Positions 43,621 to 52,608 of a stretch of DNA of 52,611 bases are shown here, piece after piece (positions within the stretch are counted from its first letter, which is position 1; every line of letters begins with the position of its first letter). The DNA comes from Bacteroidota bacterium (GTDB lineage: Bacteria > Bacteroidota > Bacteroidia > Cytophagales > Cyclobacteriaceae): assembly GCA_024280115.1 (NCBI GenBank), contig JAJRQT010000052.1, positions 1-52,611 of the forward strand, read 5' to 3'. Under the pieces are notes generated by a model. That model was not told the origin of the DNA. It searched no databases and was given only the letters and a program-made list of their open reading frames with translations. A program made the position numbers and the translations under genes.

Positions 43621-45236
43621 TTTTAAAAAAGTTTTTTATACCAATTCCATCTTGGAAATTGGGAATAGGAGGATTGGCTCTATTTTTCATTTCACTTATA
43701 AATGCCAATGCCCAGAGAACCGTTGTCGCAATCGGAGATTCCAATGGAGCAAATGAGTATGGCTGGGTAAATCAATTAAAATCCATACGGGAAGGGGATA
43801 GTATTTTCAATTACTCCGTCTCTGGTAATACAATTGGTTTTGATAACAATGGAAATGAAAAGCTCAATGCCTTAAAAAATGTAACTGCTCTCCTTGAAGA
43901 TGCCGCAAACAAATCAGTTACGGGAAATATTGATGATGTAGTGATTCTCTTAGGTACCAACGATTGTAAAAAGGTTTTTACAAACAGCAGCGATCAGGTG
44001 GTTCTAAACCTCGAAAAACTCATACAGATAATAAGAAATCAAAAAGTTATTATCAATTCAGAATCAGAGATTTATATTGTCTCACCTCCACCTTTTGGTG
44101 AAGATTCAATTCTTTTGGAAAAATACAAACAAGGAGATCAGCGGATAAGGAAATTATTACCTCAATTTATGAAAGTAGCACTGAACTATAATTGTCATTT
44201 CATCGATATTTATCATGAATTGAAGCCACAATTTTATAAGCTCAGTAAAGATGGAGTTCATCTGAATCCCGAAGGAAGCATGATCATTGCAAAAGCAGTT
44301 TCAAGGTTTCTGGATAATAATAATAATAATAAAACTCTTTGGGATGATGAAGCCGTAAATCCATGGCCGGATAATTTCACGGAAGTAGAAATAAAATCTC
44401 CGTTGGATGGTGTTATGGGAAAAGCGTTTTTCTATTCGGCTAAGAGCGATAAACCACAGCCTCTAATCATTAGTCTGCATACATGGAGTGGAGATTACAC
44501 TCAACAAGATCCGTTGATATCGCAGATTGTAGAACGGGACTGGAATTATATCCATCCCGATTTTCGTGGCCCAAATTGGACGCCACAAGCGTGTGGAAGC
44601 AAATATGCCATTGATGATATAGACCAGGCCATAAATTATGCTTTGAAGAACTGCAATGCAGACATGCAAAATATTCATGTGATTGGGGTGAGTGGTGGTG
44701 GTATGGCCACACTTTTATCCTATATGAATTCCAAATACAACATAGCATCCTTCTCAGCATGGGTGCCTATTTCTGATTTGCAGGCGTGGTATTATCAGTC
44801 TTTGGGTAGAAAAAACAATTATGCTGGTCATATCCTCGCAGCGACAGAATCCATAGATTCTCTATTGAATGAGGAAGAAGCAAGGAACAGATCGGCACTT
44901 TTTATGACGACGCCAATTGATAAAAGAAAAGACAGTCCACTAAAAATATTCGCCGGAATACACGATGGATACGAAGGATCTGTTCCTGTATCTCAATCAT
45001 TGAATTTTTATAATAAAGTGATAAAAGACCATGGAGCGACAGATGATCAGCTCATTTCACAAAAGGAGATATTGGATTTGGTAAGTATGCGAACTTATCC
45101 GATACTGCCCGATAAAATGATAGGTGATCGGCAAATCGTCTATGAGCGAAATTTTAAAAATATATCACTCATTCTTTTTGAAGGAAGACATGAAATGCTG
45201 ACAGATGTTGCCCTGGAATTATTAGAAATTGATTGA
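43605..45236 (+). CDS. Two-domain esterase: SGNH hydrolase plus alpha/beta hydrolase
   Basis: This 543-residue protein combines two hydrolase folds. A signal-type hydrophobic stretch (residues 22-37) ends at NANAQ. The SGNH domain (about 38-240) has GDSN with Ser46, GTNDC and DGVHLNPEG. A linker with an (AAT)n-coded Asn run (DNNNNNK) leads into a prolyl-oligopeptidase-like domain (about 255-543) with GVSGGG (Ser363), HDG and GRHEML (His529). Both catalytic sets look complete. It may remove two acyl groups or act on the backbone and side groups of a glycan. The start at 43605 lies inside a repeat copy, and a shorter start is possible. Confidence 0.87.
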   Translation: MRNKEFLKKFFIPIPSWKLGIGGLALFFISLINANAQRTVVAIGDSNGANEYGWVNQLKSIREGDSIFNYSVSGNTIGFDNNGNEKLNALKNVTALLEDAANKSVTGNIDDVVILLGTNDCKKVFTNSSDQVVLNLEKLIQIIRNQKVIINSESEIYIVSPPPFGEDSILLEKYKQGDQRIRKLLPQFMKVALNYNCHFIDIYHELKPQFYKLSKDGVHLNPEGSMIIAKAVSRFLDNNNNNKTLWDDEAVNPWPDNFTEVEIKSPLDGVMGKAFFYSAKSDKPQPLIISLHTWSGDYTQQDPLISQIVERDWNYIHPDFRGPNWTPQACGSKYAIDDIDQAINYALKNCNADMQNIHVIGVSGGGMATLLSYMNSKYNIASFSAWVPISDLQAWYYQSLGRKNNYAGHILAATESIDSLLNEEEARNRSALFMTTPIDKRKDSPLKIFAGIHDGYEGSVPVSQSLNFYNKVIKDHGATDDQLISQKEILDLVSMRTYPILPDKMIGDRQIVYERNFKNISLILFEGRHEMLTDVALELLEID

Positions 45237-45408
45237 TATAAAAACTGATATGCCTCTTTCCTCGTCAGCATCACGCGAAGAAAATTATTGAAAAATAGTT
45301 TCCTCGATACGGCAGAAGTCTGCCTCTCCTGTGGCGGGATTATACGTATGCAGGTACAAGTTCTTTTAATAAGATCAAAAACTTATTAAATTAAGGAAAA
45401 ATACATAA

Positions 45409-45438
45409 TAGGGCTATGGATAATTTCACATAACCCTA
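45409..45438. repeat. Hairpin upstream of the nuclease-like gene
   Basis: TAGGGCTATG (45409-45418) pairs with CATAACCCTA (45429-45438) with one mismatch over a 10-base loop. It lies 26 bases before the GTG start and could be a cassette boundary, a regulatory hairpin or the terminator of a lost gene. Confidence 0.5.
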
Positions 45439-45464
45439 CGTTACCATTAATTTGAGAATACATT

Positions 45465-46385
45465 GTGAAAATTAAAGAGGAGGAAATTATAGAATCACTT
45501 AATCGGTCTGGATATTTTTTGGAATCCAGAGTTTTGGATGTTCTATCAAGTGATGGTTGCGAAAATTTTCCTAATCAGACTTATCCAGATAAAATAACTG
45601 GCAAATCAAGAGAAATTGACATTCTATCAGATGGACCAAGAATAACCGAACTTTTAACACTTAATCAATCTTTACAATTTGAATATCAATTCAAGCTGTT
45701 GATTGAGTGCATAAATAATGACCAACCAGTTGCATTTTTCAAAAGACCAGATAGAGACCATTATACAATTTCCGGTAAATTCTTTTATTCAAAAGTGGAA
45801 AGAGAGTTAACTGAAAAGTATGCAAAAACAGGAAATACGCCAGATTTTCAATTCCATTCCTTTACAACTGAATCTAAAAATTTTCATTATAATCAATTGG
45901 CTAAAAACACACAATATTGCTCATTTTCAATAAAAAAGAGAGGTCAAAAGAACGAATGGATGGCCTCTCACCCAGATGGTTTGCATGATACTCTAAATAA
46001 ATTAGTGGACTATGCCGAACACAAAAATGATGGCTATGAGGATTGGATGAAAAATGATTCCGCTTGGAGACGAGAGGTTTTTACAACTTTATTTTTCCCT
46101 GTAATAATTTTACAAAATGAGCTCATTGAGGTAAGTGAAAATAATGGAAAAGTTAAAATCGAAAACAAAGACCACATCATCTTTGATTTCAATAAATTTC
46201 CGAATACTAAAAATGGTTTTTTAATTGATATAATTACTGAAAGTTATCTGCCTGATTATTTGAGAAAAATTGAAAGTAGCGTTACAGAATTGAAAAACTC
46301 GATGATAGGTTTTTATAAGAATAAAGAAATTGTCGAAGTTGAATATCCGAATATAACGCTGAAAAAAACTAATGGTAATAACTAA
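45465..46385 (+). CDS. PD-(D/E)XK-like nuclease protein of unknown family
   Basis: This cytoplasmic 306-residue protein has a likely nuclease core in its first third: SGYFLESRVLDVL, then KSREIDIL and, about 30 residues on, FKLLIECINN. The Glu-x-Asp/x-Glu-Cys pattern fits PD-(D/E)XK enzymes such as Mrr- or restriction-type proteins. The C-terminal part (REVFTTLFFPVIILQNELIEV) is alpha/beta with no recognised domain. A GTG start is used because it precedes the coding sequence directly. AT content and isolated position suggest transfer. It could be a defence nuclease, but no methylase or partner is next to it. Confidence 0.6.
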   Translation: MKIKEEEIIESLNRSGYFLESRVLDVLSSDGCENFPNQTYPDKITGKSREIDILSDGPRITELLTLNQSLQFEYQFKLLIECINNDQPVAFFKRPDRDHYTISGKFFYSKVERELTEKYAKTGNTPDFQFHSFTTESKNFHYNQLAKNTQYCSFSIKKRGQKNEWMASHPDGLHDTLNKLVDYAEHKNDGYEDWMKNDSAWRREVFTTLFFPVIILQNELIEVSENNGKVKIENKDHIIFDFNKFPNTKNGFLIDIITESYLPDYLRKIESSVTELKNSMIGFYKNKEIVEVEYPNITLKKTNGNN

Positions 46386-46500
46386 GTATTGGGCTTGCCG
46401 ATAGGCCAAAGCTGAATGCTATGTTGACCACCGATCTTCATCGGGGCAGACTTATCCACAGTTGGCTTATGGGAAAATCGTTAAATTGGTAGTTTCCCTC

Positions 46501-46529
46501 CTCAGAGTCTTCTTTTTAGGGACTCTGAG
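46501..46529. repeat. Hairpin with CTCAGAGTC arms
   Basis: CTCAGAGTC (46501-46509) pairs perfectly with GACTCTGAG (46521-46529). The word TCAGAGT recurs at 47196 and 49083, in both cases followed by GAGGAGGGTTATT. It is part of a minor repeat family between the toxin-antitoxin and sulfatase genes. Confidence 0.6.
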
Positions 46530-46580
46530 TCGGTTAAAAAGAATTCATGCTCAAAAAGACAAATTTGAAGATTTAAATAA

Positions 46581-46612
46581 TAGTACGTAATTTTGTACAT
46601 TATTTTGTACTA
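46581..46612 (+). promoter_or_regulatory. Operator of the yefM-yoeB pair
   Basis: GTAC occurs three times at exactly 12-base spacing (46583, 46595, 46607), with ATTTT before the second and third. The ends TAGTAC and GTACTA make the site symmetric. It begins 45 bases before the yefM start, where YefM-type antitoxins bind their own promoters. Repression by the antitoxin-toxin complex is inferred from this arrangement. Confidence 0.65.
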
Positions 46613-46625
46613 AATTGGATAAATC

Positions 46626-46880
46626 ATGATAACAACATCAATTTCAGCCTTTAGAAAGGATATTAAAAAATATCTGGACAATGTGACCGAGAACTTTGAG
46701 ACCTTGATTATTAATCGTGGCAAAGATTCAGGAGTAGTTGTAATTTCATTGGATGAATATAATTCCTTAAATGCAACGCAGCATGAATTATCATCAAGAA
46801 TAAATGAAAGCAGACTTGATTCAGCAATTGAAAAGCTGAAAAGTAAATCATCATTTCAGAAAGGCCTCATTGATTTATGA
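46626..46880 (+). CDS. yefM: YefM/Phd family antitoxin
   Basis: This protein of 84 residues begins MITTSISAFRKDIKKYLDNV, the DNA-binding N-terminus of Phd/YefM antitoxins, with NRGKDSGVVVISLDEYNSL as the second family block. The C-terminal part, rich in Ser and Lys, wraps the toxin. The stop overlaps the toxin start by four bases (ATGA), the classical layout. The GTAC repeats upstream are its likely operator. Confidence 0.93.
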   Translation: MITTSISAFRKDIKKYLDNVTENFETLIINRGKDSGVVVISLDEYNSLNATQHELSSRINESRLDSAIEKLKSKSSFQKGLIDL

Positions 46881-47134
46881 AATATATATTTGTTGACGAA
46901 TCATGGGAGGACTATTTGTATTGGCAAAAAACAAATAAAAAGATCTTAAAAAGAATTAATGACTTACTGAAAAATATTTCGCGTGAATCATATTCAGGAA
47001 TTGGAAAACCAGAGCCTTTGAAACATAAATATAAAGGATTCTGGTCGCGTAGGATTGATGGAGAACATAGACTTATCTATCGGGTTAAGGATGATGAAAT
47101 ACACATTGCAAAGTGTAGGTTCCATTACGATTAG
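46877..47134 (+). CDS. yoeB: YoeB/Txe family toxin
   Basis: The 85-residue toxin is a ribosome-dependent mRNA endonuclease. Its catalytic residues fall at the same numbers as in Escherichia coli YoeB: Glu46 in GKPEPL, Arg65 in DGEHRLIYR, and His83-Tyr84 in CRFHYD. It would cleave mRNA in the A site when free of YefM. Its start overlaps the antitoxin stop. All key residues are intact, so it should be active. Confidence 0.96.
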   Translation: MKYIFVDESWEDYLYWQKTNKKILKRINDLLKNISRESYSGIGKPEPLKHKYKGFWSRRIDGEHRLIYRVKDDEIHIAKCRFHYD

Positions 47135-47287
47135 GAAATAAAAGGGCGTAATTATGCTACAATGATGCGAAGCAGGGCTTCTGTCTTTATCTCCTCAGAG
47201 TTCCAAGTAAAGAGACGATGAGGAGGGTTATTACGATTGATATTATCTTTACGTCCCGGCGTCTTAGCGGTGATAAATTATAAACAC

Positions 47288-49072
47288 ATGAATAAACTAC
47301 TATTGCTCCTTATTTTTGGATGCGTGTTCTTTCTGAATTGTTCACGGCCACCGGAAAAACCCAACATCATATTGATCATGACCGATGACCAGGGCTACGG
47401 AGACCTGGCATGTCATGGAAATCCGTGGATTAAAACCCCTGAGATGGACAAGCTCTATGTGCAAAGTGTGCGATTGACAGATTTCCATGTCGGAACCACC
47501 TGCGCACCGACCCGGTCGGGATTGATGACCGGAAGAAACTGCAATGAAGTGGGTGTTTGGCATACGATCATCGGGCGCAATTTTTTGAGGCAGGGAGAAG
47601 TAACTATCGCGGATATCCTGAAGGAAAACGGCTACCGGACAGGGATGTTTGGCAAATGGCACCTCGGCGATAATTATCCCTACCGGCCTCAGGACCGAGG
47701 GTTTGAAGAGACCGTGATCCATGGGGGAGGAGGTGTCGGGCAAACGCCGGATTATTGGAATAATGATTATTTTGATGACACCTATTTCAGAAATGGTAAG
47801 CCTGAAAAATTCAAGGGTTATTGTACGGATATTTGGTTCGATGAGGCCTTGAAATTTATTGAATCGAAAAAGGAAGACCCATTCTTTTGCTACATCGCAA
47901 CCAACGCACCGCACGGGCTCTTTCATGTGCCACAAAAATACATCGACATGTATAGTGCTATTGAGGAAATCCCCAACCCCAACTTTTATGGCATGATCAC
48001 CAACGCTGATGAAAACCTGGGCCTACTAAGGCAAAAGCTTAAGGAATGGAAAATTGATAAAAATACGATTCTGATTTTTATGACAGATAATGGCACATCT
48101 TCAGGAATCTTATTAGATAAAGATGGTTTCCCTACGGGGAATGGCTACAATGCCGGTATGCGTGGAAAGAAGGGATCTGCCTATGAAGGAGGCCACCGGG
48201 TGCCGTTTTTCATCTATTGGCCGGAAGGGAAACTGGATGTTGGTAAAGATATCAACTATGTCACATCCTACACCGATGTAGTGCCAACATTGCTTGATTT
48301 GTGTGGAATTTCATATCATCCGAAACTTCCATTCGAAGGCGAAAGCCTGGCTCCATTGTTAAAAAGCACTGATTTTCCATGGAAATCGAGGACTATTTTT
48401 ACAGATACCCAGCGCAAGGAGTTTTTGGAAAAATGGAAAGACGCCTCCATAATGACGGATCAATACCGGCTTATCCGGGGAGAAGAATTGTATGATATTG
48501 ATAAAGACCCCGGGCAGGCCAATGATATTTCTGCTCAGTTTCCGGAAGTGGTTGCTGCATTGAGGGCGGAGTATGAAACATGGTGGGAGCGGGTATCGCA
48601 GCGTTCTGATGAAATAAATCCAATTCCGGTTGGTTTTGATGATGAGCCGGTCACCTTGACATGTCACGACATTCATCCTGATAATGAAAAGTTCCCTGCA
48701 TGGAACCAGACGCAGGTCAGATTAAATAAAAACCCAAATGGTTTCTGGATTATTGATGTGAAGGAAAAGGGCAAATATTCCATAGCACTACATCGCTATC
48801 CAAAGGAATCAGGAGCGGGGTTCAGGACGGTTGTTCCGATAGGAGATGATATTGATGGAGGAAAGCCATATCCAGAAGGTGTCCCAGTAAATGTGGTAAC
48901 CGCAAAACTGAAAATCGGTGAGCAGATAGAAAGCCTCAAAATAAATGAGGATGCTCAAAATGCGGTATTTGAATCTGCATTGGAAAAAGGAGAGCATAAT
49001 CTCAGGACCTGGCTGATTGATGAACATGGTCTTGAGGTCGGCGCGTATTATGTGTATGTGGAGAAGATGTGA
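47288..49072 (+). CDS. Sulfatase (S1 family) lipoprotein, long form
   Basis: The protein has 594 residues from the ATG at 47288 (a longer frame from 47237 lacks a signal start). The lipobox is at Cys18. Asp33 and Asp34 in MTDDQGYGD and Cys72 in TCAPTRSG form the metal and formylglycine sites; here the motif is CAPTR rather than CAPSR. GKWHLGD and FMTDNGTSSG follow. A C-terminal beta-rich extension (about 460-594) is not part of the sulfatase fold and may bind glycan. The arylsulfatase A-like head leaves the substrate open. Confidence 0.94.
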   Translation: MNKLLLLLIFGCVFFLNCSRPPEKPNIILIMTDDQGYGDLACHGNPWIKTPEMDKLYVQSVRLTDFHVGTTCAPTRSGLMTGRNCNEVGVWHTIIGRNFLRQGEVTIADILKENGYRTGMFGKWHLGDNYPYRPQDRGFEETVIHGGGGVGQTPDYWNNDYFDDTYFRNGKPEKFKGYCTDIWFDEALKFIESKKEDPFFCYIATNAPHGLFHVPQKYIDMYSAIEEIPNPNFYGMITNADENLGLLRQKLKEWKIDKNTILIFMTDNGTSSGILLDKDGFPTGNGYNAGMRGKKGSAYEGGHRVPFFIYWPEGKLDVGKDINYVTSYTDVVPTLLDLCGISYHPKLPFEGESLAPLLKSTDFPWKSRTIFTDTQRKEFLEKWKDASIMTDQYRLIRGEELYDIDKDPGQANDISAQFPEVVAALRAEYETWWERVSQRSDEINPIPVGFDDEPVTLTCHDIHPDNEKFPAWNQTQVRLNKNPNGFWIIDVKEKGKYSIALHRYPKESGAGFRTVVPIGDDIDGGKPYPEGVPVNVVTAKLKIGEQIESLKINEDAQNAVFESALEKGEHNLRTWLIDEHGLEVGAYYVYVEKM

Positions 49073-49081
49073 TTTGTCCAC

Positions 49082-49242
49082 TTCAGAGTCTCTCGAAGAT
49101 GAAGCTGAGGAGGGTTATTTAACGTCATCGCGAGGCACGAAGCGATCTCTATCTTTTTGACAGATTGCTTCGGCCAGGCAGGCTTCTTCCTCCTTCGTCG
49201 TCATCGCAATGACGAATATTAATTCCCCCTTAGAAAAGGGGG
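49082..49242. repeat. Intergenic inverted repeat element with G-run hairpin
   Basis: The stretch begins with TCAGAGTC and GAGGAGGGTTATT (to 49118). Then CGTCATCGCGAGGCACGAAG (49123) is countered by CATCGCAATGACG ending at 49214, with an inner AGATTGCTTCG. A perfect hairpin CCCCCTT/AAGGGGG (49225-49242) follows. It matches the element at 39721-39856. Confidence 0.7.
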
Positions 49243-49276
49243 TTGGGGGATTGAATAATATAAATTTCGAATTCAT

Positions 49277-50677
49277 ATGAAAAAACTTTGTACAACGGCC
49301 CTGATTTTTGTTTCAATTCTTATTCTAAGCTCATGCTCCCAAAAACCTCAAAAACCCAACATCATTCTTTTCTTTATTGATGACCTCGGTTGGACGGACT
49401 TGGGATGCTATGGAAGCGATCTGTACGAAACCCCCAACATCGATAAGCTGGCTACGGAAGGGGTAAGGTTTACCAATGCCTATGCTGCTTGCACGGTTTG
49501 TTCACCATCCCGCGCAGCCATTATGACCGGGAAATATCCGGCAAGGCTTCATCTGACAGATTGGATTCAGGGGAGTAAACGTCCAAAGGCAAAACTAAGG
49601 GTGCCGGACTGGCAAATGTACCTCGATACCACGGAGGTGACTATCGCCAAAGCCTTGAAAAAAGGGGGCTATGCCACGGCAACTTTTGGCAAATGGCACC
49701 TCGGGGACGATCCGAAATATTGGCCTGAAAACCATGGATTTGATGTGAATATTGGAGGCTATCGCTGGGGAGCGCCCGGATCATATTTCTATCCCTACCA
49801 TGGAAACCGGAGGGATAAAATGCACCCACCCAATTTGGAAAATGGAAAAGATGGAGAATACCTGACGGACCGGCTTGCAGATGAAGCGGTCCAATTTATT
49901 GAAAACCACGCTGAAGAGCCATTTTTTATCTATTTCCCACATTACGCGGTACACACGCCAATCCAGACACCTGACTCCCTTACCGATTATTTTCAGCAAA
50001 AAATCACCGCACACTCAAGGCATACAAATGCGACCTATGCCGCCATGATCAATGCTGTTGACCAGAGTGTCGGGTTGGTCCGGGCAACGCTGGCGAAGCT
50101 GGGGCTCGATGAGCAAACAGCTATTTTCTTTACCAGCGACAACGGTGGTTTGGAATTGCGAGATATCACAGACAATGGAGCAATACGGGCAGGGAAAGGC
50201 TCTGCCTATGAAGGCGGGGTCAGGGTTCCGTTTATTGCCATGATTCCTGGAATTACACAGGCTGGAATAGAATCTGATGTGCCCATCATTGGCATGGACC
50301 TATTTCCGACGCTATTAAATGTGGCGGGATTGGAAGTCGTAGAACACGATGGGACTAACTTATTCCCACTTTTAAAATCGCCAACTCATCAACTTACCCG
50401 GACTTCATTATTCTGGCATTACCCGCATTATCATCCCGGAGGGGCAACGCCGTACAGCGCGATGCGAAAAGGAAATTATAAATTGATTGAGTTTTTTGAA
50501 GGTGGGAATCTGGAATTGTATAATTTGGCAGACGATGTTGGGGAAGAACATGATTTGGCAACATCTGATCCTGAATTAACAGATAAATTGCATAAGGAAT
50601 TGCAGCAATGGAGGGATGAAGTCGGTGCGCAGTATCCAGTAGAGAATCCGGATTTTATTGAAGGAATTACTAATTAA
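49277..50677 (+). CDS. Sulfatase (S1 family, arylsulfatase A-like) lipoprotein
   Basis: This 466-residue protein has a lipoprotein signal (Cys20 in ILSSC). Asp35 and Asp36 in FFIDDLGW bind the metal and Cys75 in TVCSPSRAA is the formylglycine site. GKWHLGDD, FSHYAVHTP-like FPHYAVHTP and SDNGGLE are further family blocks. The sequence is close to arylsulfatase A/GalNAc sulfatase types. It follows the long sulfatase by 204 bases filled with repeats, so it may have its own promoter. The exact sulfate position is not visible. Confidence 0.95.
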   Translation: MKKLCTTALIFVSILILSSCSQKPQKPNIILFFIDDLGWTDLGCYGSDLYETPNIDKLATEGVRFTNAYAACTVCSPSRAAIMTGKYPARLHLTDWIQGSKRPKAKLRVPDWQMYLDTTEVTIAKALKKGGYATATFGKWHLGDDPKYWPENHGFDVNIGGYRWGAPGSYFYPYHGNRRDKMHPPNLENGKDGEYLTDRLADEAVQFIENHAEEPFFIYFPHYAVHTPIQTPDSLTDYFQQKITAHSRHTNATYAAMINAVDQSVGLVRATLAKLGLDEQTAIFFTSDNGGLELRDITDNGAIRAGKGSAYEGGVRVPFIAMIPGITQAGIESDVPIIGMDLFPTLLNVAGLEVVEHDGTNLFPLLKSPTHQLTRTSLFWHYPHYHPGGATPYSAMRKGNYKLIEFFEGGNLELYNLADDVGEEHDLATSDPELTDKLHKELQQWRDEVGAQYPVENPDFIEGITN

Positions 50678-50963
50678 AATAATAGGTACTATTACGAATT
50701 TAATGAGTAAGGGATTAATGCTACAATGATGAAATGCTATAATGAAAAAGAAATAAATAGAGCTTTTACATTAAATTAATGCGCTTTAAAAAGAAGAAAC
50801 ATTAACCGCACAATAAACGTGTCAAATAAAAAAACATGATTAGAAAAACTTCTTATAGAATAAAACAGAAATCATTATTGCATTGTCACATTATCTCATT
50901 AAATCATTGTTACAATCACGTTTTTCTATTATTATAACAGTAAAATATAAATATACAATAGGT

Positions 50964-52403
50964 ATGAAATATATCTGGACAATTGCCCTTCTGCTCACCT
51001 CATTTTTATCCATTAGCCAAACGAATGCTGGTCGCCCGAATTTCGTCATCATTATCGGTGATGACATTGGCTGGAACGACCTTGGGTGCTATGGAAATCC
51101 GACAGTGAAATCGCCCAACATAGACCAGCTGGCTACTGAGGGCATCAAATTTACCAACACCTACCTAACCGCCAGTTCGTGTAGTCCAAGCCGTTGCAGC
51201 ATCATGGCAGGAAGGTACCCACACAATACCGGCGCTGCAGAATTACACACGCCACTTCCTGCGGGCATGCCTACTTTGTCAGGGGAATTGAAGAAATCGG
51301 GATATTATACAGCAGCTGCCGGCAAGTGGCACATGGGGCCAAGCCCAAAATCAGATTTTAATTTGGTCGTGGAAAAGGACAACGGCACAGGAGGCGAGGA
51401 TCAATGGCTAAGGGTGATGAAGGAACGACCAAAAGACCAGCCATTTTTCTTCTGGTTTGCCTCTCACGATGCGCACCGCCCATGGCAGGCCGATGAATTT
51501 GCCACACCTCACGATCCGGCAAAATCAGTCATTCCACCATTCCTTGTCGATGCGGCAGGAACAAGGCAGGACCTGGCGTCATATTATAATGAAATCCAGC
51601 GACTGGACTATTATGTGGGTGAAGTGAAAAAAGAGCTACAAAACCAGGGTGAGTTGGAGAATACGCTTATCATCGTGATGGCTGACAATGGCCGGCCTTT
51701 TCCACGAAGTAAAACCCGCGTGTATGACAGTGGCATGAAAACTCCTTTTGTGATCAGCTGGCCGAAGGGGCAAGAGGGTAGAGGTTTGGAAAGCAACAGC
51801 TTGATCAGTGTCATTGACATTGCGCCCACTTTTTTAGAACTGGCAGGCGTGGATATAGGCCCGACCTTCCAGGGAATTAGCTTTGCGAAAAGCATCAAAA
51901 ATCCATGGAAAGAGCACCGGCAATATGTATTTTCTGAGCACAACTGGCACGACTATGAAGCCCACGAGCGAATGGTGAGAACGAAACATTTTTTGTATGT
52001 CGTCAATAACCGGCCACAATTCAGCAACCAGGGGCCGGCAGATTCCAACACTTCTCCATCGTACGGAGATTTGAAGGATGTGCGGGATGAGGGGAAATTA
52101 AATGCCGCTCAGGCGGATGTTTTCGCAGTGCCCAGGGCGCACGAAGAATTATTTGATTGTTTGCAGGACCCGCAACAGCTCAGCAATGTGGCTTCCAATG
52201 AAAAGTATGCGGATGAACTAAATGATCTCAGGGCGGTAATGCAGCAATGGATTTCTGAAACCGGCGATGACGTCCCGGATCACCTGACGCCCGCATGGTA
52301 CGACCCCGAGACGGGAGCAGCCTTAAAAATTGACCGCAAAAGAGGAGAGATGCCCGGCACGAAAAGTAATGCGGTGAAGATCAATAACAAAGGGCCGTAT
52401 TGA
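50964..52403 (+). CDS. Sulfatase (S1 family), heparan N-sulfatase-like
   Basis: The protein has 479 residues from the ATG at 50964; the in-frame start at 50883 lacks a signal peptide. The hydrophobic signal ends at SISQ (about residue 19). Asp33 and Asp34 in IIGDDIGW and Cys73 in SSCSPSRCS form the active site. The block TASSCSPSR...AGRYPHNTGAAELH resembles N-sulfoglucosamine sulfohydrolase. GKWHMG and MADNGRPFPRSKT follow. It is the last complete gene in the window. Substrate class is inferred. Confidence 0.93.
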   Translation: MKYIWTIALLLTSFLSISQTNAGRPNFVIIIGDDIGWNDLGCYGNPTVKSPNIDQLATEGIKFTNTYLTASSCSPSRCSIMAGRYPHNTGAAELHTPLPAGMPTLSGELKKSGYYTAAAGKWHMGPSPKSDFNLVVEKDNGTGGEDQWLRVMKERPKDQPFFFWFASHDAHRPWQADEFATPHDPAKSVIPPFLVDAAGTRQDLASYYNEIQRLDYYVGEVKKELQNQGELENTLIIVMADNGRPFPRSKTRVYDSGMKTPFVISWPKGQEGRGLESNSLISVIDIAPTFLELAGVDIGPTFQGISFAKSIKNPWKEHRQYVFSEHNWHDYEAHERMVRTKHFLYVVNNRPQFSNQGPADSNTSPSYGDLKDVRDEGKLNAAQADVFAVPRAHEELFDCLQDPQQLSNVASNEKYADELNDLRAVMQQWISETGDDVPDHLTPAWYDPETGAALKIDRKRGEMPGTKSNAVKINNKGPY

Positions 52404-52444
52404 TTGCTTTAAAAAATCATTAGATTGCAATGGATACAAGGTAA

Positions 52445-52463
52445 GTAAGTGTAATGCACTTAC
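52445..52463. repeat. Small hairpin next to the right terminal repeat
   Basis: GTAAGTG (52445-52451) pairs perfectly with CACTTAC (52457-52463). It lies five bases inside the right 141-base repeat and 40 bases after the last sulfatase stop. It may terminate that gene or mark the outer part of the element. Confidence 0.45.
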
Positions 52464-52467
52464 TCAA

Positions 52468-52608
52468 ATGTTGAACAAAACCTCCTTTTAGTCGGTAAAT
52501 TGAGAAGAAATGATTAAATTCTAGGACACTAAAATTTAATCATCATGAAAAAAAAGATTCATTAAGATTGCGATTTATCCGGGAGATGGAAATCCGCAAT
52601 TACAGTCC
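52468..52608 (+). mobile_element. Right copy of terminal inverted repeat (mobile-element end)
   Basis: The stretch is the reverse complement of positions 1-141. It contains the 32-base palindrome (52511-52542), an ATG at 52545 followed by eight A residues, and the start of a tyrosine recombinase gene that runs off the window. The three last bases of the window extend the gene. Confidence 0.85.

Noticed and set aside
45409..46420. Integron-type cassette around the nuclease-like gene
   Set aside because: The hairpin and downstream sequence lack the GTTRRRY core sites and paired arms of an attC site, and no integron integrase is present.
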